From the NCBI GenBank assembly GCA_008933795.1, contig WBUJ01000010.1, forward strand, positions 1-50,263: a DNA stretch of 50,263 nucleotides, read 5' to 3'. Shown here in pieces: positions 18,438 through 27,827 of this stretch. This stretch comes from Candidatus Contendibacter sp. GTDB taxonomy: Bacteria; Pseudomonadota; Gammaproteobacteria; Competibacterales; Competibacteraceae. The notes below the pieces were generated by a model. It worked only from the letters and a program-made list of their open reading frames with translations. It was not told the origin of the DNA and made no database searches. The stretch's first letter is position 1; the number at the start of each line of letters is the position of its first letter. The translations under genes were made by a program, and so were the position numbers.

Positions 18438-19381
18438 GCCGGACCCAGGCGCCGACCCGCCAGCCGGTGGGCGTTCAGGAACGCCGCGACCGGCAGTGGC
18501 CGACCACCGGGCAGTTGCACCTCGGTCAGCCGCAGCACGCCAGAGCCGGTGGCGACCACGATGCCGTCCCGATCCTCGCGCAGCACGGTACCGGGCGGGT
18601 CGGCGGCGGGTTCGGCCTCGGCCCGCGCCCGCCAGATGCGCAGAGGCTGGCCATCCAGGTAGGTGCGGGCCACCGGATAGGGATTGAAGGTCAGCACCCG
18701 GCGTTCCAGTTCCAACGCCGGACGGCCCCAGTCCAGTTCAAGATCGGTCTTGTCCAGTTTGGGAGCGCGGGTGACGAGCGATTCGTCCTGCGGCTCCGGG
18801 GTCAGGCGTCCAGCCAGCAGATCCGGCAAGATCGCCAGCAGTGTTTCGGCGCCCAGCTTGGCCAGCCGCTCGTACAGTTCCCCCCCCGTGATTCCGCGCG
18901 GAATCGGGTAAACCGCCCGCGCCAATACCGGTCCGGTATCGAGCCCAGCGTCCATTTGCATGAGGCTGACGCCAGTTTCGGCGTCGCCCGCCAACAGCGC
19001 CCAGTGAATCGGCGCCGCGCCGCGCCAGCGTGGCAGCAGCGAGGCGTGAACATTGACGCAGCCCAGCCGGGGAATGGCCAGCACCGACAGCGGCAGGATC
19101 AGGCCGTAGGCCGCCACCACCAGCAAATCGGGCTTCAGGGCGGCCAGTTCGGCCTGTGCGGCGGCGTCGCGCAAGGTGGCGGGCTGATACACCGGAATGC
19201 CAGCCGCCACCGCACACGCCTTGAGCGGGCTGGCGCGCAACTGACGGCCACGGCCAGCGGGCCGATCCGGCTGGGTGTAGATGGCCTCGACCGAATAGCC
19301 GGCGTCCAGCAGGGCTTGCAGGCTGGGCACGGCAAAGTCGGGCGTGCCGGCGAAAATCAGACGCGGCGGAATGGTCGTCAT
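18434..19381 (-). CDS. fmt: Methionyl-tRNA formyltransferase Fmt
   Basis: 315 residues, the normal length. The N-terminal domain begins [15 protein letters not shown] and has the folate-site stretch [19 protein letters not shown]; the C-terminal tRNA-binding domain follows ([19 protein letters not shown]). It formylates initiator Met-tRNA; the neighbouring def product later removes the formyl group. def lies 100 bases upstream with a strong hairpin in the gap. Confidence 0.96.
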   Translation of the reverse strand: MTTIPPRLIFAGTPDFAVPSLQALLDAGYSVEAIYTQPDRPAGRGRQLRASPLKACAVAAGIPVYQPATLRDAAAQAELAALKPDLLVVAAYGLILPLSVLAIPRLGCVNVHASLLPRWRGAAPIHWALLAGDAETGVSLMQMDAGLDTGPVLARAVYPIPRGITGGELYERLAKLGAETLLAILPDLLAGRLTPEPQDESLVTRAPKLDKTDLELDWGRPALELERRVLTFNPYPVARTYLDGQPLRIWRARAEAEPAADPPGTVLREDRDGIVVATGSGVLRLTEVQLPGGRPLPVAAFLNAHRLAGRRLGPA

Positions 19382-19405
19382 GCGGTATCGTTGGGGGTGG
19401 GAGGG

Positions 19406-19422
19406 CCTCCCGGCCCGGGAGG
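19406..19422. promoter_or_regulatory. GC-rich hairpin between def and fmt
   Basis: CCTCCCG-GCC-CGGGAGG is a perfect 7-bp stem with a three-base loop, 25 bases before the fmt start. There is no following T-run on either strand, so it is not a standard terminator; it could stabilise an mRNA end or tune fmt relative to def. Confidence 0.35.
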
Positions 19423-19481
19423 GACAGCGACGCCAGTCAGCGAAAGGATCAAAAGGGCTCCAGGGCCAGGCGCGTCCATGA

Positions 19482-19994
19482 TCAGGAAGCGCGCGCTTCG
19501 ATGCGGACCTGTTTCTCCAGCTTCTTGCGAATGCGGTCGCGCTTCAGCGCCGACAGATAGTCCACGAACAGTTTGCCGTCCAGATGATCGATCTCGTGCT
19601 GGATGCACACCGCCAGCAGACCGCTGGCTTCGAGTTCGAACGGTTCGCCGTCGCGATCCAACGCCCCGACCCGTACCCACCCAGCGCGGCGGACGGTCTC
19701 GTAGAAACCCGGCACCGACAGACAACCCTCCTCCGATTCGCTTTCGCCCTCCCGTTCCAGCAGGGTCGGGTTGACGAACGCCAGCGGCTGGTTCTTCTCC
19801 TCGGACACGTCCATCACCACGATGCGTTGCCGGACGTTGACCTGGGTCGCGGCCAAACCGATGCCCGGCGCGGCGTACATGGTTTCCAGCATGTCATCCA
19901 CCAGAGTTCGGATGCGGTCGTCGACGGTTTCCACCGGCAGCGCCGGTTTGCGCAGCCGGGGATCGGGATAGTGCAGGATGTTCAATCGCGCCAT
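19482..19994 (-). CDS. def: Peptide deformylase Def
   Basis: 170 residues with all three catalytic motifs: [19 protein letters not shown] (metal-ligand Cys) and QHEIDHLDG (HExxH). It removes the N-formyl group from nascent proteins, pairing with fmt. The start [15 protein letters not shown] is the family norm. It is divergent from the LysM gene; the 151-base gap contains a 19-base dyad and a candidate promoter. Confidence 0.97.
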   Translation of the reverse strand: MARLNILHYPDPRLRKPALPVETVDDRIRTLVDDMLETMYAAPGIGLAATQVNVRQRIVVMDVSEEKNQPLAFVNPTLLEREGESESEEGCLSVPGFYETVRRAGWVRVGALDRDGEPFELEASGLLAVCIQHEIDHLDGKLFVDYLSALKRDRIRKKLEKQVRIEARAS

Positions 19995-20036
19995 GGCAGA
20001 CGGCTCCGTAAACGCCTTTTTTCGATTCGTGCAACG

Positions 20037-20055
20037 ATGATTTGGATGAAATCAT
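20037..20055. promoter_or_regulatory. Perfect dyad in the def/LysM divergent region
   Basis: ATGATTT-GGATG-AAATCAT has two perfect 7-base arms around a 5-base centre, 43 bases before the def start. It is AT-rich in a GC-rich setting and is a plausible operator; the regulator is unknown. Confidence 0.35.
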
Positions 20056-20084
20056 ACGAGAAACCCCCGCGCCGGGGCTATACT

Positions 20085-20112
20085 TTGCGCGATGGGGGTG
20101 ATTCGGTACACT
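20085..20112 (+). promoter_or_regulatory. Candidate sigma-70 promoter of the LysM gene
   Basis: TTGCGC (20085-20090) and TACACT (20107-20112) lie 16 bases apart, each matching four of six consensus bases. The ATG at 20146 is 34 bases downstream of the -10, with GGAGG (20129-20133) in the leader. Confidence 0.35.
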
Positions 20113-20145
20113 CCCGCCCATGTCTTCGGAGGATGAGCAAGGATC

Positions 20146-21297
20146 ATGAACACCACGCGTTCCTCAAGGCGCTTCGGGGCCGCCCTGTCGCTGGCGACGG
20201 CGGTTCTGCTCGGGGCGTGCGCCCAAACACCCCCCCAGCCTGAGTCCAACCCAGCCCATGGCGAACCGCCGCCGACCTCGGGGGCGAAGGCGGTCACAGC
20301 GGATCCCGGTGCGGTCGCCAACGCGGCGGCGCCGGTCGCGTTGCGTCCCGACCATCCCCAAACCTACACCGTGGCGCCCGGCGATACCCTGTGGAGCATC
20401 GCCCAGCGGTTTCTCCAGAATCCCTGGCAGTGGCGGGACATCTGGCGGCAAAATCCGCAGATTCGCAACCCCAACCGCATCTATCCGGGCGACGTGCTCA
20501 AATTCAGCCACGACGCCACCGGCCAGCCCCAGTTGGAGGTCGCCGAGCGCGTGGAGGTTCCACTGCTCAAGCTGTCGCCGGAGGCCCGGGTCGAAACGCT
20601 GACTCAGCCCATCCCCCCGGTGCCCCGCGCCGCGATCGAGTCGTTCCTGACCCGCGCCCTGGTCCTGAGCGAAGCTCAGTGGAAGGGAACGCCCTACATC
20701 GTGGCCGATGACGACAACCAGGGAGTTTACGCCGACCGCGACCGGGTTTATGCCCGCGGCGCCCTATTCGACCAGCCGCGCTATCAGGTGTTCCGTCCCG
20801 GTGAGGAACTGCGCGAGCCCGGTTCCGGCCGCTACCTGGGCACCGCTGGCGTCTACCTGGGCGAGGCGCTGCTCGACAAGGATGGCGACCCGGCCACTTT
20901 CACCCTGACCCGCACCGTCGCACCGGTTCGCGCCGGCGACCGATTATTTGAGTTCGAACAGGAAAACGAACTTTACAACTTCGATCCCCATCCGGTTCCC
21001 CCCGACACCGAAGGCTTCATCCTGGCCAAGCTGGACACCGACGTCACCCAAATCACCCAGTACAGCAGCGTCATCATCAATCTGGGCGCCCAGGAAGGCC
21101 TCCAACCCGGTCACGTCCTCGCCATCTACGGCAAGGACCGCACCGTCGAGGATCCGGTTTCCGGCGGAACCGTGAAACTGCCGGGCGAGCGCTCCGGCTT
21201 GTTGATGGTCTACAAGGTCCACGACTTGGTCAGCTACGGGCTGGTGATGCAAGCCGAACGGCCCATCCGCCTGCAAGATCGAGTAACCACGCCCTGA
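20146..21297 (+). CDS. LysM-domain lipoprotein, peptidoglycan-binding
   Basis: 383 residues. The N-terminus is a lipoprotein signal: basic start, hydrophobic core and the lipobox LLGAC, so it should be lipid-anchored. After a Pro/Ala-rich spacer comes one LysM domain (YTVAPGDTLWSIAQRF, then NPNRIYPGDVLKF), which binds cell-wall glycan. The long C-terminal part (FDQPRYQVFRPGEELREPG, TEGFILAKL) is typical of the LysM protein encoded between def and dprA in many gammaproteobacteria. It ends just before dprA. Exact role is unknown; wall anchoring is inferred from the domain. Confidence 0.9.
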   Translation: MNTTRSSRRFGAALSLATAVLLGACAQTPPQPESNPAHGEPPPTSGAKAVTADPGAVANAAAPVALRPDHPQTYTVAPGDTLWSIAQRFLQNPWQWRDIWRQNPQIRNPNRIYPGDVLKFSHDATGQPQLEVAERVEVPLLKLSPEARVETLTQPIPPVPRAAIESFLTRALVLSEAQWKGTPYIVADDDNQGVYADRDRVYARGALFDQPRYQVFRPGEELREPGSGRYLGTAGVYLGEALLDKDGDPATFTLTRTVAPVRAGDRLFEFEQENELYNFDPHPVPPDTEGFILAKLDTDVTQITQYSSVIINLGAQEGLQPGHVLAIYGKDRTVEDPVSGGTVKLPGERSGLLMVYKVHDLVSYGLVMQAERPIRLQDRVTTP

Positions 21298-21344
21298 ACC
21301 GGGACGACTCGACTCCGGTTGCCGAACCGGCTTGGCTGCTGGCG

Positions 21345-22415
21345 TTGCTGCGGGCGCCGGGCATCGGGCCGGCGCGGTTCGCTCGGTTGCTGGAGCATTT
21401 CGGGTCGGCGGCGGCGACGTTCGCCGCCGACGGCGCCGAATTGCGGTCGCTGGAACTGCCGGACGCGGCGCTGGATTATCTGGGCCGTCCCGACTGGCGC
21501 CGGGTGGAAGAGGATTTGGCTTGGCTGGAACGGCCCGGCAACCATCTGCTGCAGTTGGACGATTCCCGCTACCCGCCGCTGTTGCGGCAAATCGCCTACC
21601 CGCCGCCCCTGTTGTTCGTCCACGGCGATCCGAACTGCCTGCGGCTGCCGCAACTGGCCATCGTCGGCTCCCGCAACCCTACCCCGCTGGGTCGCGAAAC
21701 CGCCCAGCGCTTCGCCGCGCATCTGGCCGAATGCGGGCTGCTCATCACCAGCGGGCTGGCGCTCGGCATCGACGCCGCCGCCCACCAGGGCGCGCTGGCC
21801 AGCGGCCGAACCATCGCGGTCATGGGCACCAGCCTGGATCGAGTCTACCCCGCCCAGCATCGGGATTTGGCCCATGCCATCGCCGAACGCGGCGCGCTGG
21901 TCTCGGAGTTCTCCATCGGCACCTCGCCGGCGGCGGGAAACTTCCCCCAACGCAACCGGCTGATCAGCGGGCTGGCGCTGGGCGTGTTGGTGGTGGAAGC
22001 CGCCGCGCAGAGCGGCTCGCTGATCACTGCCCGCTTGGCCAACGAGCAGGGCCGCGAAGTATTCGCCATCCCCGGTTCGATTCATAACCCGTTGGCCAAG
22101 GGCTGCCACGCGCTGATCCGTCAGGGGGCGAAACTGGTGGAGACCGCGGACGATATTCTGGAGGAACTGGGCGCGCTGGCGGCGACAACCCGCGAAACCG
22201 CGTCCGGTCCTCCCGCCGTCGCCCCCTCGGCGGCGTTGGACGAGGAATACCAACAACTGCTGGCCGCCATGGGCGACGAACCGGTGGGCATCGACCTGCT
22301 GGTGGATCGGTGCGGATTGACGGCGGAAGCGGTTTCCTCCATGCTGTTGATCCTGGAACTTGAAGGTTACGCGGCGGCCATCCCTGGCGGTCTGTATGGC
22401 CGTTTGAAAATCTGA
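21345..22415 (+). CDS. dprA: DNA-processing protein DprA (Smf)
   Basis: About 356 residues. The Rossmann-like core has IVGSRNPTPLGRETA, LITSGLALGIDAAAH, NFPQRNRLISGLA and EAAAQSGSLITARLA; a C-terminal winged-helix follows (MGDEPVGIDLLVDRCGLT). DprA protects incoming single strands and loads RecA during natural transformation. The start is unclear: the TTG at 21345 cuts into the conserved helix, because WLLALLRAPGIGP is readable upstream in the same frame back past the LysM stop, yet no ATG or GTG occurs there. A CTG at 21294 or 21336 is possible. A terminator follows the stop. Confidence 0.92.
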   Translation: MLRAPGIGPARFARLLEHFGSAAATFAADGAELRSLELPDAALDYLGRPDWRRVEEDLAWLERPGNHLLQLDDSRYPPLLRQIAYPPPLLFVHGDPNCLRLPQLAIVGSRNPTPLGRETAQRFAAHLAECGLLITSGLALGIDAAAHQGALASGRTIAVMGTSLDRVYPAQHRDLAHAIAERGALVSEFSIGTSPAAGNFPQRNRLISGLALGVLVVEAAAQSGSLITARLANEQGREVFAIPGSIHNPLAKGCHALIRQGAKLVETADDILEELGALAATTRETASGPPAVAPSAALDEEYQQLLAAMGDEPVGIDLLVDRCGLTAEAVSSMLLILELEGYAAAIPGGLYGRLKI

Positions 22416-22431
22416 AAATCTCGCAATGCCA

Positions 22432-22459
22432 GCCGCCGCCCCAACCGGGCGGCGGTTTT
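22432..22459 (+). terminator. Rho-independent terminator after dprA
   Basis: CCGCCGCCC (22433-22441) pairs perfectly with GGGCGGCGG (22447-22455) around a 5-base loop, followed by TTTT. Outer CGCAA and TTGCG can extend the pairing. It lies 18 bases after the dprA stop. Confidence 0.75.
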
Positions 22460-22511
22460 GCGTGCGCCTCGCCCGACGGCGGGGCTTCGTACTTCCAAAA
22501 CGAGTCCCGGA

Positions 22512-22982
22512 ATGAAAGAAAATGTGCTGGATGTGCTGATGTATCTGTTTCAGAACTACATGGATGACGAGACGGACCCCGACCCCGACCGCGCCTCCAT
22601 CCAGAGCGAATTGCTGGCCGCCGGCTTTCCCTCGCGGGAAATTCACCAGGCGTTCGAGTGGCTAGACAGCTTGGTGGACCGTCAGGCGGCCCCACTGGTG
22701 GTCGATCCCGGCTCCTGCCGCATCTACATCGGCCCGGAACTGGACAAACTGGATGTGGAATGCCGGGGTTTTCTGCTGCTTTTGGAGCAGACCGGCATTC
22801 TCGATTCGGAAACCCGCGAACTGGTCATCGACCGGGTCATGGCGCTGGAATCCGACGATATCGGTTTGCGCCAGTTGAAGTGGATCGTCCTGATGGTGCT
22901 GTTCAATCAGCCCGGTCGGGAAGAAGCCTGCGCCTGGCTCGAAGACCTGGTATTCGACGACGTTCCCGGCTACCTTCATTAA
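22512..22982 (+). CDS. smg: Smg family protein (DUF494)
   Basis: 156 residues beginning MKENVLDVLMYLFQNYMDD, the signature start of Smg/DUF494. The family is all-helical and rich in acidic residues; its molecular function is not established, though it is almost always next to dprA/smf and topA. The frame is open upstream to 22458, but the ATG at 22512 matches the family N-terminus. topA follows after 127 bases. Confidence 0.92.
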   Translation: MKENVLDVLMYLFQNYMDDETDPDPDRASIQSELLAAGFPSREIHQAFEWLDSLVDRQAAPLVVDPGSCRIYIGPELDKLDVECRGFLLLLEQTGILDSETRELVIDRVMALESDDIGLRQLKWIVLMVLFNQPGREEACAWLEDLVFDDVPGYLH

Positions 22983-23109
22983 GCGGACCGGAGCGAGCTT
23001 TTTCCGCTCTTCCCAACTTCCCGCCGCGCCGGCGGATCCCGACGGGCGCCGCCACCCTTCCCGGTTTCCCAATTCCCGCCGGCGCCATTCCGTCACAGCC
23101 ATTCGCATC

Positions 23110-25497
23110 ATGGTCATGAGCAAGAACCTGGTCATCGTGGAATCGCCCGCCAAGGCGAAAACGATCAAAAAATACCTGGGCAAGGACTTCGAGGTGTTGG
23201 CCTCCTACGGCCACGTGCGCGACCTGGTTCCCAAGGAGGGCGCGGTCGACCCGGACCACGACTTCGCGATGAAATACCAAGTCATCGAGAAGAACGAGCG
23301 GCACGTCGAAGCCATCGCCAAGGCCGCCGCCAAGGCCGAGGCGCTGTATCTGGCCACCGACCCGGATCGCGAGGGCGAGGCCATTTCCTGGCATCTGTAT
23401 GAAATCCTGCGCCAGCGCGAATTGCTGAAGGACAAGCCGGTACGACGGATCGTATTTCACGAGGTCACCCAACGGGCGATCCAGGACGCCGTCGCCCATC
23501 CCCGAACGCTCTCGCTGGATCTGGTCAACGCCCAACAGGCTCGGCGAGCGCTGGATTATCTGGTCGGCTTCAACCTGTCGCCGCTGCTGTGGAAGAAAAT
23601 CCGGCCCGGCCTGTCCGCCGGTCGGGTGCAGTCGCCGGCGCTACGCATGATCGTCGAGCGCGAGGAAGAGATCGAGCGATTCAAAGCGCGCGAGTACTGG
23701 ACGCTGGAGGCTGACGTGGCCAAGACCGGCCAGCCGTTCGGCGCCCGCCTGGCCGAGTATGGCGGCGAGAAGCTGACCCCGTTCGCCATCGCCGACGGCG
23801 ACCGGGCCCACGTTATGGAACGGGCGTTGCGGGCCGCCGCCCTCGCCCAGCGGACCGAATCCAGCGCGGCGGACGAAGCCGCGATCGGCCGATTGCGCGT
23901 CGCCAAGGTCGAACGCAAGCAGCGCAAGCGCAATCCCGCCGCGCCGTTCACCACCTCGACCCTGCAACAGGAGGCCTCGCGCAAGCTGGGCTTTTCCACC
24001 CAGCGCACCATGCGCGTCGCCCAGCAGTTGTACGAGGGCATCGACACCGGCCAAGGCGCAGTCGGGCTAATTACCTACATGCGCACCGACTCGGTCAATC
24101 TGGCCCAGGACGCCCTCGACGACATCCGCGCCCTGATCGCCCAGCGTTACGGTGCGCATAACCTGCCAGCCAGCCCCCGGCTGTTCAAGACCAAGGCCAA
24201 GAACGCTCAGGAGGCGCACGAGGCGATCCGCCCGACCACGATCACGGTGCTGCCGGAAGCGATTCGCGTCCATCTCAACGCCGACCAACGTGCGTTGTAC
24301 GAGCTGATCTGGAAACGCACCGTCGCTTGTCAAATGATTCCGGCCACGCTCGATACGGTCGCCGTGGACTTGGCCTGCGGTCCTGGCAACAGCTTTCGCG
24401 CCACCGGCTCGACCATTGCCGATCCCGGCTTCATGGCGGTGTACCGGGAAGACGTGGACGATCCGACCGACGAAGACGAAAGCCGGACGCTGCCGCCGCT
24501 GCGGGAAGGCGAATGGGTGGAGCTGCTGGCCTTGCGTCCGGAACAGCATTTCACCGAACCACCGCCGCGCTACTCCGAGGCCAGCCTGGTCAAAACGCTG
24601 GAGGAATACGGCATCGGCCGGCCCTCCACTTACGCGGCGATCATTTCGACCCTGCTGGCCCGCGACTACGCGGTGCTGGACAACCGCCGCTTCCAGCCGA
24701 CCGACATTGGCCGGATCGTCAACCGCTTCCTGACCCAGCATTTCACCCAGTACGTGGATTACGAATTCACCGCCCGACTGGAAGACGATCTGGACGCGGT
24801 GTCACGCGGCGAGGAGGACTGGCTGCCGCTGATGCGGGGCTTCTGGGATCCGTTCAAGCAACGGGTCGAGGAAAAGGCCGAGAAAGTCTCGCGCCAGGAG
24901 GTCGTGCAAAGCCGTGAACTGGGCCAAGACCCCAAAACGGGTAAGCCCGTCTCGGTACGGATGGGCCGGTTCGGGCCGTTCGCGCAGATCGGCGGCAAGG
25001 ACGACGCCGAAAAACCGCGCTTTGCCAGCCTGAGACCGGAACAACGTCTGGACGCCATCTCCCTGGAGGAGGCGTTGGCCCTGTTCCAGTTGCCGCGCGA
25101 TCTGGGCGCGACCGCCGCCGGCGAATCGATTCAAGTCAACATCGGGCGATTTGGGCCGTATGTGCGGTATGGCAAGAGCTATGTCTCGCTCAAAACTGAG
25201 GATCCGTACAGCGTCAGTCGCGAACGGGCGCTGGAGTTGATCGCCGCGCACCAGCAGGCGGCCACTAATAAGATCCTCCAAGCGTTTTCCGGCTCCGCCG
25301 TGCAAATCCTGAACGGCCGGTTCGGTCCCTACATTACCGATGGCAAAAAGAACGTCCGCCTGCCCAAGGACCGCGAACCGGCCAGCCTGACCCTGGCCGA
25401 ATGCGAAAGCTTGCTGCGCGCGGCGCCCGAGAAGAAGAAACCGGCCGCGCGCCGCCGCGCCACGCCCGTAAAAGTGCGGCGATCCAGCGGCAGCTAG
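23110..25497 (+). CDS. topA: DNA topoisomerase I TopA
   Basis: 795 residues. The Toprim domain starts KNLVIVESPAKAKTI and includes LATDPDREGEAISWHL (metal-binding acidic residues). The nucleophile is Tyr323 in LITYMRTDS, and GRPSTYAAIISTLL follows. The type IA enzyme relaxes negative supercoils. The C-terminus has topoisomerase C-terminal repeats (VRMGRFGPFAQIGG, VNIGRFGPYVRYG, LNGRFGPYITDGKK) in place of the CxxC zinc ribbons of E. coli TopA, and ends in a Lys/Arg-rich tail. The start is the ATG at 23110, with a second ATG two codons later. tsaC follows after three bases. Confidence 0.97.
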   Translation: MVMSKNLVIVESPAKAKTIKKYLGKDFEVLASYGHVRDLVPKEGAVDPDHDFAMKYQVIEKNERHVEAIAKAAAKAEALYLATDPDREGEAISWHLYEILRQRELLKDKPVRRIVFHEVTQRAIQDAVAHPRTLSLDLVNAQQARRALDYLVGFNLSPLLWKKIRPGLSAGRVQSPALRMIVEREEEIERFKAREYWTLEADVAKTGQPFGARLAEYGGEKLTPFAIADGDRAHVMERALRAAALAQRTESSAADEAAIGRLRVAKVERKQRKRNPAAPFTTSTLQQEASRKLGFSTQRTMRVAQQLYEGIDTGQGAVGLITYMRTDSVNLAQDALDDIRALIAQRYGAHNLPASPRLFKTKAKNAQEAHEAIRPTTITVLPEAIRVHLNADQRALYELIWKRTVACQMIPATLDTVAVDLACGPGNSFRATGSTIADPGFMAVYREDVDDPTDEDESRTLPPLREGEWVELLALRPEQHFTEPPPRYSEASLVKTLEEYGIGRPSTYAAIISTLLARDYAVLDNRRFQPTDIGRIVNRFLTQHFTQYVDYEFTARLEDDLDAVSRGEEDWLPLMRGFWDPFKQRVEEKAEKVSRQEVVQSRELGQDPKTGKPVSVRMGRFGPFAQIGGKDDAEKPRFASLRPEQRLDAISLEEALALFQLPRDLGATAAGESIQVNIGRFGPYVRYGKSYVSLKTEDPYSVSRERALELIAAHQQAATNKILQAFSGSAVQILNGRFGPYITDGKKNVRLPKDREPASLTLAECESLLRAAPEKKKPAARRRATPVKVRRSSGS

Positions 25498-25500
25498 GGC

Positions 25501-26058
25501 ATGAACCCGTTGCGGCTGCGCGCCGCCGCCCGCGTGGTGAAATCCGGTGGCCTCGTCGCCTATCCCACCGAGGCGGTCTACGGGCTGGGCTGCGATCCGC
25601 GCGACGAAGAGGCAGCGCGGCGGCTGCTGGCGCTCAAGCGCCGGCCGCCACGCAAGGGTCTCATTTTGATCGCGGCCGATTTCGCCCAGCTCGCGCCGTT
25701 TCTGCAACCGCTGACTTCAGCCGACCGCGCCCGTCTAACCGCTACCTGGCCTGGTCCTTACACCTGGCTGATTCCCGCCCGGCCCGACACGCCGCGCTGG
25801 CTGCGCGGCCGGCACGATACCCTGGCGGTGCGGGTGACCGCCCATCCGCTAGCAGCGGCATTGTGCCGGGCTTGCGGGCATCCGCTGGTGTCCACCAGCG
25901 CCAACTTTAGCGGCCGGCCACCGGCCCGCAGCGCGCTGGCGGTACGCCGACAACTGGGAACCGCGATGGACTATCTGCTGCCCGGCCCGACCGGCGGCTC
26001 GGCCCAGCCTACAGAAATCCGCGACCTGCGCACCGGGCGACGGGTGCGCGGCGGTTGA
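25501..26058 (+). CDS. tsaC: Threonylcarbamoyl-AMP synthase TsaC (YrdC/Sua5 family)
   Basis: 185 residues, the short TsaC form lacking the Sua5 C-terminal domain. Motifs: GGLVAYPTEAVYGLGCDP, LALKRRPPRKGLILI, WPGPYTWLIP and HPLVSTSANFSG. It makes threonylcarbamoyl-AMP from threonine, bicarbonate and ATP for the t6A37 modification of ANN-decoding tRNAs. It starts three bases after topA, so the two are probably in one transcript. The region after the stop holds the oppositely oriented 34-residue gene. Confidence 0.94.
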   Translation: MNPLRLRAAARVVKSGGLVAYPTEAVYGLGCDPRDEEAARRLLALKRRPPRKGLILIAADFAQLAPFLQPLTSADRARLTATWPGPYTWLIPARPDTPRWLRGRHDTLAVRVTAHPLAAALCRACGHPLVSTSANFSGRPPARSALAVRRQLGTAMDYLLPGPTGGSAQPTEIRDLRTGRRVRGG

Positions 26059-26128
26059 ACGGCCTCCCGCACCGCTGGCAAAGAGAAAGAGCAGGAGAGG
26101 CCGACGCAAGGATTTTGCGATCAATCGC

Positions 26129-26233
26129 TCAAGTCTTGTTCTCCTTTTTGGATTTCTTTTCGGCCTTCTTCTCTTTCGGAGTCTTGGTCGGTTTCTTCTT
26201 GGATTCCTTCTTGATATCGGTGCCTTTACTCAT
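26129..26233 (-). CDS. Small lysine-rich protein, 34 residues, unknown function
   Basis: A short frame on the minus strand starts at the ATG ending at 26233 and stops with TGA at 26129. It begins MSKGTDIKKESKKKPTKTP and then carries repeated KEKK/KKSKK blocks; nearly half of its residues are Lys, balanced by a few Glu, with no aromatic or Cys residues. GGAGAAAAGCC directly before the ATG gives a strong Shine-Dalgarno at good spacing, and the codons are AAG/GAG-rich. I recall similar tiny basic proteins in many proteobacteria, none with a known role; binding to nucleic acid is a guess from charge. It stands alone between tsaC and mtnP. Confidence 0.75.
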   Translation of the reverse strand: MSKGTDIKKESKKKPTKTPKEKKAEKKSKKENKT

Positions 26234-26270
26234 GGCTTTTCTCCGGCTCTTCGATGATTACGAATAAGGT

Positions 26271-26302
26271 CGGGTTCTCCCCCAGCGTCCGCGAAGAACC
26301 CG
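26271..26302. promoter_or_regulatory. Inverted repeat upstream of the 34-residue gene
   Basis: CGGGTTCT (26271-26278) and AGAACCCG (26295-26302) are perfect 8-base arms with a 16-base centre, starting 38 bases upstream of the small gene's ATG. This could be a leader hairpin or operator. Confidence 0.35.
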
Positions 26303-26322
26303 CCATCAACCCCTGGATGCTC

Positions 26323-26337
26323 AAAAACCCGCCGGGT
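26323..26337 (-). terminator. Weak terminator-like hairpin after mtnP
   Basis: Read on the minus strand, ACCC-GGC-GGGT is followed by a short T-run ending in GA, 61 bases after the mtnP stop. The stem is only 4 bp, so confidence is low. Confidence 0.3.
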
Positions 26338-26397
26338 CGCCCCGACTCGTACAGTCATGGCGCAGTTTAACCCATCCTGCCTCCCGACGCCTCTTCC

Positions 26398-27219
<822 letters not shown>

Positions 27220-27774
27220 TCAGCCGCAAGCGGCGTAGATGGCTGGCAATTGACGCCAGTAGTCCTTGTAGTCCATGCCGCAACCGAACACGTAGCGATC
27301 TGGAACCTCCAGCCCGACGAAATCCACGACCAGGCCCGGAACCTTGCGTTGGTGCCGTTTGCTCACCAACACCGCGCTATAGAGCGCCACCGCTCCCCGT
27401 TGGCGCACCTCGTCCAGAATCGCCTTGAGCGTGTCACCCTCGTCGAAAATATCGTCCACCACCAGAACCGCCTGCCCGGCCACCGCCGGTCGCGGAGGGA
27501 CGATCCAGTCGATTTCGCCGCCGCGCGTCCCGCTGCGATAGCGGGTGGCGTGGAGGTAGCCGACCCGCAGCGGAAACCGCAACCGGGACAGCAAACCGGC
27601 GGCGGTCACGAACGCGCCGTTCATCACCATCAGCACCAACGGATCGCGACCTTCCAGCCGGGCGGTCACGGCGACGGCCAAGCGATCCAGGGCAACCTCG
27701 ATCTGCTCCGGCGTACAAAGCAACTCGGCCTCGCGCAATACGGCGAGCGCCTGTTGGGCGGTGATGCTGGACAT
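27220..27774 (-). CDS. hpt: Hypoxanthine-guanine phosphoribosyltransferase
   Basis: 184 residues. The PRPP-binding loop is VLVVDDIFDEGDTL, with VMNGAFVTAAGLLSRL near the N-terminus and VDFVGLEVPDRYVFGCGMDY near the C-terminus. It converts hypoxanthine or guanine plus PRPP to IMP or GMP. Sited between nagZ and the methylthio-nucleoside phosphorylase, it would salvage the hypoxanthine that the latter releases, so the two can form a short pathway. Confidence 0.93.
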   Translation of the reverse strand: MSSITAQQALAVLREAELLCTPEQIEVALDRLAVAVTARLEGRDPLVLMVMNGAFVTAAGLLSRLRFPLRVGYLHATRYRSGTRGGEIDWIVPPRPAVAGQAVLVVDDIFDEGDTLKAILDEVRQRGAVALYSAVLVSKRHQRKVPGLVVDFVGLEVPDRYVFGCGMDYKDYWRQLPAIYAACG

Positions 27775-27827
27775 TGCGGACTCCTAAAATCAGGACGGGT
27801 TGGATCGGTGAACCGGGTTTGCCGCGT

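Noticed and set aside
19378..19725. 115-codon minus-strand frame between fmt and def
   Set aside because: It reads def out of frame and the GC-rich hairpin; no family similarity.
21234..22646. 470-codon minus-strand frame opposite dprA
   Set aside because: Gln/Arg/Gly-rich shadow of dprA and the start of smg; no domain or ribosome site.
26060..26103. CGGCCTC/GAGGCCG repeat after tsaC as a terminator
   Set aside because: The loop is about 30 bases and no T-run follows, so I could not support a terminator.
26055..26267. 70-codon hydrophobic plus-strand frame after tsaC
   Set aside because: It is the complement of the lysine-rich gene (AAG/AAA codons read backward as Phe/Leu), so its hydrophobicity is an artefact.
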